A DNA stretch of 64,000 nucleotides from Bacillota bacterium (GTDB lineage: Bacteria > Bacillota > Clostridia > Oscillospirales > Oscillospiraceae), in the NCBI GenBank assembly GCA_029268085.1, contig JAJUHD010000001.1, positions 1 to 64,000 on the forward strand, given 5' to 3'. The notes under the pieces are model-generated. The model was not told the DNA's origin. It did not search any database and was given only the letters and a program-made list of their open reading frames with translations. Each line of letters opens with the position of its first letter. Position 1 is the stretch's first letter. Both the position numbers and the translations under genes were made by a program. Shown here piece after piece: positions 50,758 through 59,898 of the stretch.

Positions 50758-51420
50758 ATGAACATTTTAATTATAGGCGGAGGACAGGTCGGAGAGCATC
50801 TCGCAAAGCTGATGATTGAAAACAGGCTTTCGGTCAAAATAATAGACAATCGCGAGTCGATAGTGGCGAGGCTGAGAAGCAAGTATCCCCCGGAATTGAT
50901 ATTTCTGGGCGACGGCACCGACACGGGAGTCTTAGAGGCCTGCGGGATTTCGGAGGCGGACGTTGTGGCGGCCGTGACGGGCGCCGACGAGTCGAACCTC
51001 GTGGTCTCAACGATAGCCAAGTATGAATTCAATGTGCCGAGAGTAATCGCGCGCGTGAACAACCCCAGAAACGAGTGGCTTTATAACTCGAATATGGGAG
51101 TTGACGTCGCGATAAACCAGGCGGATATAATGGCACACCTGATTGTCGAGGAAATTGACATCAAGAATATGATGACGCTCATGAAAACAAGCCGCGGCAA
51201 ACGCTCCATTGTTCAGATACAGGTCGACGAGGGTGCCCGCGCCGCAGGGAAGCTGGTCAGGGAGCTAGAATTGCCGCATGAAGCGCTGCTCATCGCAATC
51301 CACCGCGGGGACGATGTGATCATACCCAGGGGGGGCACCCAGATAATGGCCGGCGACGGGATCCTTGCTTTCATCAACGACGAGTCCCGAGCGAAGCTCA
51401 ACGGTATTTTCTGCCGGTGA
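50758..51420 (+). CDS. RCK-domain (TrkA/KtrA-like) protein 2
   Basis: 220 residues, same RCK-N plus RCK-C layout (GGGQVGEHLA at the nucleotide site, KIIDNRES, GDGTDTGVLE, INQADIMAHLIVEEI). GGAGGG spaces better with the ATG at 50758 than with that at 50752. It is a diverged tandem paralogue of the preceding gene, from which it is separated by 16 bp; the pair may form a heteromeric gating ring equivalent to a double-RCK TrkA. Confidence 0.87.
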   Translation: MNILIIGGGQVGEHLAKLMIENRLSVKIIDNRESIVARLRSKYPPELIFLGDGTDTGVLEACGISEADVVAAVTGADESNLVVSTIAKYEFNVPRVIARVNNPRNEWLYNSNMGVDVAINQADIMAHLIVEEIDIKNMMTLMKTSRGKRSIVQIQVDEGARAAGKLVRELELPHEALLIAIHRGDDVIIPRGGTQIMAGDGILAFINDESRAKLNGIFCR

Positions 51421-51443
51421 CGGCCGAGCGGGATAAAAAAATC

Positions 51444-51480
51444 GACGCAGGGGCCGTCGGGATTCCTGCGTCAATTTTTT
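51444..51480 (+). terminator. terminator of the RCK gene pair
   Basis: GACGCAGG/CCTGCGTC stem (51444-51451 with 51465-51472) followed by AATTTTTT, 25 bp after the stop. Confidence 0.8.
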
Positions 51481-51513
51481 GACGGAATATTATAAATAAA
51501 ATTATTTTATGTA

Positions 51514-51542
51514 TTGAAAAAATACGGAATAAGTAGTAAAAT
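51514..51542 (+). promoter_or_regulatory. promoter upstream of the MgtE-N/CBS gene
   Basis: TTGAAA (51514-51519), 17 bp, TAAAAT (51537-51542). Shares ATTGAAAAAATA and GTAAAATACAT with the RCK promoter. Confidence 0.6.
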
Positions 51543-51710
51543 ACATTGGCTCATATGGAATCTCGGCTCGGCCGAGAAAAAACTTTTATTATCCCGGGAG
51601 ATGTGCTGGCAGAATGGACGCTGACCGAATACCCGCGCAAAACAGCTTCAAAACTGGTGCCGAACTTAATATGTATTTCTGCCGTTGATCACTGAGAATT
51701 GTTATTTCAG

Positions 51711-51745
51711 CCGCGGCAGTTGTTCTGCTGCGGTTTTTTGTTTTT
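51711..51745 (+). terminator. intrinsic terminator within the leader
   Basis: A 9-bp stem (51711-51719 with 51725-51733, one G-U pair) followed by TTTTTTGTTTTTT. It lies 290 bp before the next gene and about 160 nt after the predicted start of transcription. Confidence 0.8.
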
Positions 51746-52034
51746 TCGCGAAGGGACAGGACGCGGCTCTGAGCGGTTTCATTTCGATTATTTTGGCGAG
51801 AATATAAAAGGCGCTTCCCGTTAATGCTTCGGAATATTATTAAGGGACAGGCCTTCCGGCAGGCACCGAGCGGGGCAAAAGGCAATAACCTGTAAGGGGA
51901 AGAAAAATGGTTTGCAAATAGAGGAAGAGCCTGCGGATACAAGACTCCGTAACGCGGATTGCGAAGCCGGAGCCCGGTTTTGGCTTTCCTTGTATAAATC
52001 TATTATTATTCCTTATAAAAAAGGAGGGTTGAAG

Positions 52035-53285
52035 ATGCATCTGGTATCAATGTATTATTTCAGTCAGGTGGTCGGCAAAAAAGTACGCGACTCAAGCGGC
52101 GCTGTTATCGGGAAACTGAAAGACCTTATCGCGGACACGGATTATGCCCGGCCTAAGGTTGTCGCAGCGCTTCTGCAAATAAACGGCAAGCCGCGAGCCG
52201 TGGATATTAACTCCGTCACGGTTTCAAAGCCCGGCAGGAAGCTCGTAATCACATGCGAAAGCCTGGAGCCGTTTTCGGAGGAAGGATTAAACACAATGCG
52301 GCTCGGGGAGAACGTCCTCGACAGGCAGATTGTCGATGTAAACGTGCGCAAGCTCGTGCGCGTTAACGATATCAGGCTCGCGGTCATGGCAAACGGAACA
52401 TACGTCATAGCCACAGACGTGGGCACGGAGGGATTTCTGCGCAGACTCGGAGCTGAAAGGATGGTTTCGGCGCTTCTTAAACCCTTCGGAGTCGCCGTGC
52501 CGAGCCACCTCATCCTATGGGACGACGTAGAGGCCATAAATTTCGGGCATGCCGGGATCAAGCTTAAAAAGGAGAACTCCAGCCTCAACAAGCTTCACCC
52601 TTCTGACCTTGCCGATATCCTCGAAGATATGGACCGCAACACGAGACTTCAGGTTTTCAGCTCGCTTGACACCGAAAAAGCCGCGGACGTGCTAGAGGAG
52701 ATGGACAGCGAAGCCCGTGAGAACCTGCTTGAGAGCATGCCGACTGATATGATGGCGGACCTCCTCGAAACCATGCCCGCCGACGAGGTCGCCGACATTC
52801 TCGACGACGTCAGCGAGGAAAAGGCCGAAGAGCTGCTCAACGAAATGGAAAACGAGGCTTCCAGCGAGGTAAGGGAGCTCATGGAGTACGAGGACAACGA
52901 GGTCGGCAGCCTTATGACCACCGACTACGTTTCCTTTAAAGACCACTACACGGTCGAGGAGACCCTTAACATACTCCGCGAAACAAAACCGGAAAGCGAT
53001 ACTATATACTATCTCTATATAGTCAACGACGAGGGAAAGCTCGAAGCGACCGTGTCGCTGCGGGACATTGTCGTGGCAAAGCCGGAAACAAAACTGCGCG
53101 ACATTATGAAAACTGACATAGTGTACGTCAGGGATATCGATAAGATAGACTCCATAAACGACATCATAGCGAGGTATAACCTTTTGGCTGTGCCCGTCAC
53201 CGACGAGGATAAGTCCATGCTTGGCATGGTCATAATAAACGACATTATTTACAATCTTCTCAAGTCGAGGAGAAAGAGGATTTAG
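52035..53285 (+). CDS. PRC-barrel/MgtE-N/CBS-domain regulatory protein
   Basis: 416 residues: an N-terminal PRC-barrel-like part (VVGKKVRDSSGAVIGKLKDLI) and a second similar part, an MgtE N-terminal superhelical domain (about 175-270; repeated DLADILEDMD-type motifs), and two CBS motifs (about 280-410). The membrane domain of the MgtE magnesium channel is absent, so this is a soluble sensor, not a transporter. Many Clostridia encode such a protein near ion transporters. AGGAGGG precedes the ATG at 52035; the frame extends to 51912. Confidence 0.82.
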   Translation: MHLVSMYYFSQVVGKKVRDSSGAVIGKLKDLIADTDYARPKVVAALLQINGKPRAVDINSVTVSKPGRKLVITCESLEPFSEEGLNTMRLGENVLDRQIVDVNVRKLVRVNDIRLAVMANGTYVIATDVGTEGFLRRLGAERMVSALLKPFGVAVPSHLILWDDVEAINFGHAGIKLKKENSSLNKLHPSDLADILEDMDRNTRLQVFSSLDTEKAADVLEEMDSEARENLLESMPTDMMADLLETMPADEVADILDDVSEEKAEELLNEMENEASSEVRELMEYEDNEVGSLMTTDYVSFKDHYTVEETLNILRETKPESDTIYYLYIVNDEGKLEATVSLRDIVVAKPETKLRDIMKTDIVYVRDIDKIDSINDIIARYNLLAVPVTDEDKSMLGMVIINDIIYNLLKSRRKRI

Positions 53286-53350
53286 TGCTGGGAGCTTTCG
53301 CTAAAGAAAGCGCGCTGGAATCTGGAATCCACGGTCTTTTGTACAAAATT

Positions 53351-53391
53351 AAAAAACGGGCTTCCCGCAGTTCGGGAGGCCCGTTTTTTAT
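53351..53391. terminator. bidirectional terminator between MgtE-N/CBS gene and dnaJ
   Basis: A long stem with A6 at its left foot and T6 at its right, one G-U pair, loop CAGTT. It serves both converging genes. Confidence 0.85.
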
Positions 53392-53528
53392 AAAACACGG
53401 CAGCCGTATCTTCGCCCGAGAAATCATAAAGGCGCTTTGCGATTATGTATACTGCTGCCGGTTTGCGCAATCAAGCGCCCTGGCCATGCCGCCAAAGCGC
53501 CTGATAAGCAAAGACAAAACCGGATATT

Positions 53529-54635
53529 TCATTTTTTCTTTTTCCTGAAGAAACCCTTTTCCTCAAGCCCGGCAAATTCCATAAGCAGCTCCTTTTGCTC
53601 CTTCGTCAGGTTGCGCGGCGTTTCCACGACCACGGTTACGAACTGGTCCCCGCGCCCCAATCCGCCGAGGTTCGGTATGCCCTTGCCTTTTAGACGGAAG
53701 ACCGTGCCGGTCTGCGTGCCCTCCGGGATGGAGTATTTAACCTTTCCGTCGAGCGTCGGAACCTCAAGCTCGGCGCCGAGCGCGGCCTGGACAAAGCTTA
53801 TCGGTATCTCGCAGAGGACGCTTGTGCCGTCGCGCTCAAAAAGCGCGTGGGCTCTTATATTTACAGATATCAGAAGATCGCCCGGAGGCCCCCCGTTGAA
53901 GCCCGCGTGGCCCTGGCCGCGCATCGATACGGCCTGTCCGTTGTCTATGCCCGCCGGAATTTTCACCTTCACGGTTTTCTGCCGCCTGACCTTTCCCTTT
54001 CCTTTGCAGGTTTTGCAGGGCTGATGAATTATCTTGCCGGTGCCGCCGCATCTCTGGCAGGGGGCGGATGAGGATATCATTCCGAGCACGGTTCTCTGCT
54101 GAGTGCGCACCGTGCCGGTGCCGTTGCATTGAGAGCACACCTCGGGAGTGGTGCCCGGTTCGGCGCCCGTCGCCCCGCAATCCGGGCAGTCCTCGATCCT
54201 GCCTATTTGGATATCCTTTTCGCAGCCGAAAGCGGCTTCCTCGAAAGACAGCGTTACGCTGACCCGGATGTTCTCGCCCTTTTGGGGCGCGGTCCTGCTT
54301 CTGCCTCCGCCGGCGCTGCCGAAAATCGACTCAAATATGCTGCCGAAATCGAAGCCCATATCGCCGAAGTCCCCGAAGCCCGAACCGGCGCCGAAGTTGG
54401 GATCGACTCCCGCGTGCCCGTACTGGTCGTAGCGGGCCTTCTTTTCCTTGTCGGAAAGCACTTCGTAGGCCTCGTTTATCTCCTTGAAGCGCGCTTCAGC
54501 GCCCTTGTCGTTGGGGTGCAGGTCGGGGTGGTTTTCCTTGGCGAGCTTCCGGAAAGACTTTTTTATTTCCTCGTCGGAAGCGTTTCTGCTTAGCCCTAGC
54601 ACCTCATAATAATCTCTCTTATTCTGGTCTGCCAT
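53529..54635 (-). CDS. dnaJ: chaperone DnaJ
   Basis: 368 residues, complete type I DnaJ: J domain with HPD (NHPDLHP), Gly/Phe-rich linker (GAGSGFGDFGDMGF), four zinc-finger CxxCxGxG repeats (CPDC, CSQC, CQRC, CKTC) and C-terminal substrate-binding domains. It stimulates DnaK ATPase and delivers clients. GAGGAGA precedes the ATG. The 207 bp between dnaK and dnaJ contain a TTGCGGGCG hairpin near 54783-54806 that may lower read-through. Confidence 0.97.
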   Translation of the reverse strand: MADQNKRDYYEVLGLSRNASDEEIKKSFRKLAKENHPDLHPNDKGAEARFKEINEAYEVLSDKEKKARYDQYGHAGVDPNFGAGSGFGDFGDMGFDFGSIFESIFGSAGGGRSRTAPQKGENIRVSVTLSFEEAAFGCEKDIQIGRIEDCPDCGATGAEPGTTPEVCSQCNGTGTVRTQQRTVLGMISSSAPCQRCGGTGKIIHQPCKTCKGKGKVRRQKTVKVKIPAGIDNGQAVSMRGQGHAGFNGGPPGDLLISVNIRAHALFERDGTSVLCEIPISFVQAALGAELEVPTLDGKVKYSIPEGTQTGTVFRLKGKGIPNLGGLGRGDQFVTVVVETPRNLTKEQKELLMEFAGLEEKGFFRKKKK

Positions 54636-54781
54636 CGATATGTCTCCTCAATGCCGCATTTTTCCCGCACAATAAGGTCAGGTATGGATGAAAGCCTTGA
54701 TAACGCAGCCGCGTTGAATGATAATAATTATAAAGAAATGCAAACATGTAAAGTACCGAAATGCCTTTTACAAAACGAGGT

Positions 54782-54808
54782 TTTGCGGGCGATTTCCGCC
54801 CGCAAAGC
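54782..54808 (-). other. hairpin between dnaK and dnaJ
   Basis: An inverted repeat TTTGCGGGCG/CGCCCGCAAA lies 35 bp after the dnaK stop. It has no proper T-tract; it may be an attenuating terminator or a processing/stability element within the operon. Confidence 0.45.
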
Positions 54809-54842
54809 CCTGCTTCACGCGCCCGCGCCGGAATACGCGGGA

Positions 54843-56687
<1,845 letters not shown>

Positions 56688-56744
56688 TTATTTTATCCTC
56701 CAATTACAGTGAATGTGTTATTCCATATGTTGAAGCATGTTGTT

Positions 56745-57293
56745 TCAGTTTGCGACCTTGACCATAGAGAAGCGGATGACCTTTTCGCCCACCGTAAATC
56801 CCGCCTGGAATTCCTCAACTATGACCGATTCGCCCAGGGAGTCGTCCTCGACGTGGACAACGGCGTTGTGAAGCGAGGGGTCGAACTTTTCGCCCACAGC
56901 GGGGATCTTTTTGATGCCGAGCTTATCAAAAGCCTCCACAACCTGGTTCATTATCATTTCCACGCCCTTGTGGAAAGCCTCGTCCGCGCAGGGGATGGCC
57001 AGCGCGCGGCACAAATTATCGTATATCGGCAGAATTTTTGTAATGGTGTCGGCCTTTACTTCCGAGAAAATGGCCTCCCGCTCCTTCTGGCTCCTTTTGC
57101 GGTAATTGTCGTATTCAGCGGCCAGCCGCAGATAGCGCTCCTTCTCGGCGGCCAGCTCTGCCCTCAGGGCGTCGGCGGGGTCCGGCTGCATTTCGAATTC
57201 GGGGGTTTGGGCGTCTCCCTCGGGCTTCGCCGCGTCCTTGACCTCGTCCCTGCCGGCTTCCTCGTTAAATTCCGGTTCTTTCTTTTTCGACAT
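56745..57293 (-). CDS. grpE: nucleotide exchange factor GrpE
   Basis: 182 residues: an acidic, low-complexity N terminus, a long coiled-coil helix (AELAAEKERYLRLAAEYDNYRKRSQKE region) and the C-terminal beta domain with NPSLHNAV-like and GEKVIRFSMVKV. It releases ADP from DnaK. AAGGAG precedes the ATG; hrcA ends 20 bp before. Confidence 0.96.
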   Translation of the reverse strand: MSKKKEPEFNEEAGRDEVKDAAKPEGDAQTPEFEMQPDPADALRAELAAEKERYLRLAAEYDNYRKRSQKEREAIFSEVKADTITKILPIYDNLCRALAIPCADEAFHKGVEMIMNQVVEAFDKLGIKKIPAVGEKFDPSLHNAVVHVEDDSLGESVIVEEFQAGFTVGEKVIRFSMVKVAN

Positions 57294-57313
57294 GGGTTTC
57301 TGCTCCTTATCAG

Positions 57314-58378
57314 TTATTCATCCGCGGGCTTCTCGCTGCCGAGAACCGGCAAGTTGCTTTCCTTGCCGTCTACAAGCGACTTCATGCCCTTGGCTATATA
57401 GGAAAGGCTGGCCGCCACCTTGGCATAGTCCATACGGGTAGGACCCACGACGCCTAAAAGCCCCTCCACGCCGTCTCCGAGCTCGTACTTTGCGACCACG
57501 ACGCTGGAGTCCTTAAGTTCCTCGACCACATTTTCCGAGCCTATGAGTATTTTCACGTCCGAATTGTCCTCGGGGACCGGCAGACGAAAAACATTTTCGC
57601 TCTCGGACAGGTAGTTCATAAGCTTGTGCGCCTTTTCCCAGTCGCGGTATTCCGGGTGCTCGAGTATATGCGAAGCGCCGGCGACAAACGCCTTCTTGTT
57701 CTCCGTTTCGCTCAGCGCGCGTATGGCAAAGCTGGCAATCGACGCCGATATTCCGTATATGTCGCCCGTCGCCCTCTCCACTGAGGAAATAAGGGTTCCG
57801 TCCATCTCGCTCTCCGGGCAGTTTGTAAAGTTCGCGTTGAAAACGGCCCCAAGCTTCAAAAGAAAGCCCTCATCAAGCGGCCTGGTGAGGTTCATAAGCC
57901 GGTTTTTCACAGTGTTGTTCGACAGCATCAGCACGACTATGAGAGTCCTCGGATCGACCTGTATGAAATCAAAGCGCCTTACGGTTACGGGGGTGCTTAC
58001 CGCCGCAAGCGCGTAAGCGGGGTAATTCGTAAGCTCGGACACGAGCTTTCCGGCCTCCGAAAGAGCCTTGTCGAGCTGCTCCATCCTCACCTTGAGCGAT
58101 TTGTTTATTTCTTCGGTTTCGGATATCGTAAGCATATGGCTCTTCATAAGCTCGTTCACATAAACGCGGTAGCCGAGGGATGTGGGGATGCGCCCGGCCG
58201 AGGTGTGGGGCTGCTCCAGAAGCCCGAGGCTCGTCAGCTCCGCCATTTCGTTTCTGATGGTGGCGGAGGAAAGCCCCAGCCCCTCGCTTATGGCGCGGGA
58301 GCCGACGGGCTCCGCCGTTTCTATATAATTTTCGATTATCGATTTAAGTATCTGCTTTTTTCGCTCGCTTATATTCAT
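57314..58378 (-). CDS. hrcA: heat-inducible transcription repressor HrcA
   Basis: 354 residues. Winged-helix DNA-binding N terminus (ISERKKQILKSIIENYIETAEPVGSR, LSSATIRNEMAEL), then the IDD and GAF-like domains ending in LGVVGPTRMDYAKV. It represses its own operon by binding CIRCE; GroE is needed for activity in known systems. The start at 58378 follows GAGGCGGTGAT. First gene of hrcA-grpE-dnaK-dnaJ. Confidence 0.97.
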   Translation of the reverse strand: MNISERKKQILKSIIENYIETAEPVGSRAISEGLGLSSATIRNEMAELTSLGLLEQPHTSAGRIPTSLGYRVYVNELMKSHMLTISETEEINKSLKVRMEQLDKALSEAGKLVSELTNYPAYALAAVSTPVTVRRFDFIQVDPRTLIVVLMLSNNTVKNRLMNLTRPLDEGFLLKLGAVFNANFTNCPESEMDGTLISSVERATGDIYGISASIASFAIRALSETENKKAFVAGASHILEHPEYRDWEKAHKLMNYLSESENVFRLPVPEDNSDVKILIGSENVVEELKDSSVVVAKYELGDGVEGLLGVVGPTRMDYAKVAASLSYIAKGMKSLVDGKESNLPVLGSEKPADE

Positions 58379-58416
58379 GGCATCACCGCCTCTTGGCACT
58401 CGTGTTATATGCGCTG

Positions 58417-58443
58417 CTAGCACTCGAGCTTCGAGAGTGCTAA
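58417..58443. promoter_or_regulatory. CIRCE operator of the hrcA operon
   Basis: A 9-9-9 inverted repeat, CTAGCACTC, nine bases, GAGTGCTAA, differing from consensus TTAGCACTC/GAGTGCTAA in one position. It covers the expected start of transcription. A further half-site-like TTGGCACTC lies at 58393-58401. Confidence 0.95.
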
Positions 58444-58447
58444 ACAT

Positions 58448-58476
58448 AATTTAGCATCGCTTACGCGTATTGTCAA
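58448..58476 (-). promoter_or_regulatory. promoter of the hrcA operon
   Basis: Minus strand: perfect TTGACA (58471-58476), 17 bp, TAAATT (58448-58453), just upstream of CIRCE. Confidence 0.8.
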
Positions 58477-58600
58477 GAGAAAGGCTATGAATTTATTGTA
58501 AACACAAGCGCTTTTTAGCAAATATTAGCACCGGGGCTCCGCAGGTTCCGAAGGCGGTCGGGAAAAGTATTACAGTTGAATTACAGTTTCGCCCGAGATG

Positions 58601-58629
58601 TTGACATTATTAAGACATGAAGATATGCT
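58601..58629 (+). promoter_or_regulatory. promoter of the first SLH protein gene
   Basis: Perfect TTGACA (58601-58606), 17 bp, TATGCT (58624-58629), about 80 bp before the start codon. Confidence 0.5.
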
Positions 58630-58706
58630 TTAGCTACCAGAAAGCATTTCCTTATATTCTTTTCAAAGGAAAGCTCCGGCAAGTTGCTTTTTTGAGGAGA
58701 AGCGGT

Positions 58707-59648
58707 ATGAAACCTTTATGCAGAATTACAGCGCTGGTCATTTCCGTCGTGTTGTGGCTCAACGTGCTTGCCTTCGGCGCCGGCGCCGCGGTCTTTTCGG
58801 ACGAAGATTCCGTAACCTATAAAAACGCCGTCCAGATGCTGTACAGGCTACATATCATCGACGGCGAAAAAAACGAGGACGGCAGCTACAAATTCAGGCC
58901 CACGGACAACATTACCCGTGCGGAGTTTGTGAAGCTTGTCTGCGTGCTCTTAAACGGAGGACAGAAGATATACCTCGGCGAAACGCAGGACTCCATTTTC
59001 AAAGACGTCAAGGGCCACTGGGCGACGAAGTACATAGAGTTCTTAAGCAGCCTCGGGTACATTAACGGCTACGGCGACGGCAGCTTCGGTCCGGACAATA
59101 CGATAACAGGTCAGCAGGCCGCCAAAATACTTCTTGCCGTCATCGGATACAAGCCGAGCAAGGAAGGGCTGACCGGCGAGAGGTGGGCGATAAGGACCGA
59201 TTTAATAGCCAACATGAGGGGCTTTTACAAGGGGCTGCTCAGCAGCTTTCTCACGACCGACCCTCTTACCAGGGAGCAGGCCGCGCATATTGTCTGGAAC
59301 GCCATGAACGTGAACATGGTCACCTACGAAAAGGACGAGCGTCTGGTGATGCAGGACAGGAATCTTCTTACTTTCTGCTATAACGTAAAGTATGTGGACG
59401 GTTACATATGCGCGAACGAGGCCGGCTACATCTTCCAGAGCCCGAGAAATCCGGAGGCGCCAGCGCCCGGGGAGTTCAAAACCCCTGCCGGCAAAACCTA
59501 TATCAGGGCTTGGGACAACACGAACCATCTTGTGGAGTTTTCGTCGGACGCGGAGATGCTGGGGAAAAAGGTAAGGGTAGTTTACTTTTCGGAGAACAGG
59601 GACGGGCAGACGGTAAATTCCTTACTCTCAATCGAGGAGACGCTTTAG
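58707..59648 (+). CDS. SLH-domain surface protein
   Basis: 313 residues: signal peptide (MKPLCRIT, hydrophobic run, GAGAAV), then three S-layer-homology repeats (about 30-210) with typical FKDVKGHWATKYIEFLSSLGYINGYGDGSF-type and ITRAEFVKLVCVLL segments, then about 100 residues of unrecognised C-terminal domain. SLH repeats bind pyruvylated secondary wall polymer. The start at 58707 follows GAGGAG; the frame opens to 58617. It lies upstream of the larger SLH protein, with related N-terminal layout but much lower codon bias. Confidence 0.88.
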   Translation: MKPLCRITALVISVVLWLNVLAFGAGAAVFSDEDSVTYKNAVQMLYRLHIIDGEKNEDGSYKFRPTDNITRAEFVKLVCVLLNGGQKIYLGETQDSIFKDVKGHWATKYIEFLSSLGYINGYGDGSFGPDNTITGQQAAKILLAVIGYKPSKEGLTGERWAIRTDLIANMRGFYKGLLSSFLTTDPLTREQAAHIVWNAMNVNMVTYEKDERLVMQDRNLLTFCYNVKYVDGYICANEAGYIFQSPRNPEAPAPGEFKTPAGKTYIRAWDNTNHLVEFSSDAEMLGKKVRVVYFSENRDGQTVNSLLSIEETL

Positions 59649-59814
59649 CATATTCACGCCGCAAATGATAAAGCTGCGGCATAAACGACGCCCGGATATT
59701 TAATAATATTGCGCTGACAAACATAGGGAGAACGGGGCGCGAAGCGAGAAATCTGAGGAATATTAAGGAAAATGCACCCTTATGTTACAATTCCGTTACA
59801 AATGGCAAAACGTA

Positions 59815-59843
59815 TTGACTATGCACCTTTGGTATTGTATATT
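59815..59843 (+). promoter_or_regulatory. promoter of the major S-layer-like gene
   Basis: TTGACT (59815-59820), 17 bp, TATATT (59838-59843), about 55 bp before the start codon. The ribosome site AAGGAGG is perfect. Confidence 0.7.
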
Positions 59844-59898
59844 TGGTGTTGTTAAAGGCTGTTTTTATGCCTACATATAATTTTAAGGAGGTCAACTA

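Larger units (their letters stand above)
51421..52034 (+). other. intergenic region with terminators, promoter and long structured leader
   Basis: 614 bp. In order: RCK terminator (51444-51480), promoter (51514-51542), a hairpin at 51561-51577, an unassigned GC-rich stretch (about 51590-51665), a strong intrinsic terminator (51711-51745), then about 290 bp before the MgtE-N/CBS start. A terminator within a transcribed leader suggests a cis-acting RNA, but no known riboswitch consensus was recognised. Confidence 0.5.
58379..58706. other. divergent region between hrcA and the first SLH gene
   Basis: 328 bp. It contains CIRCE and the hrcA promoter on one side and the promoter of the SLH gene (58601-58629) on the other. 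No further gene was seen. Confidence 0.6.

Noticed and set aside
51543..51750. M-box or ydaO-type riboswitch before the MgtE-N/CBS gene
   Set aside because: The conserved core segments of these classes were not found by eye; kept only as an unassigned structured leader.
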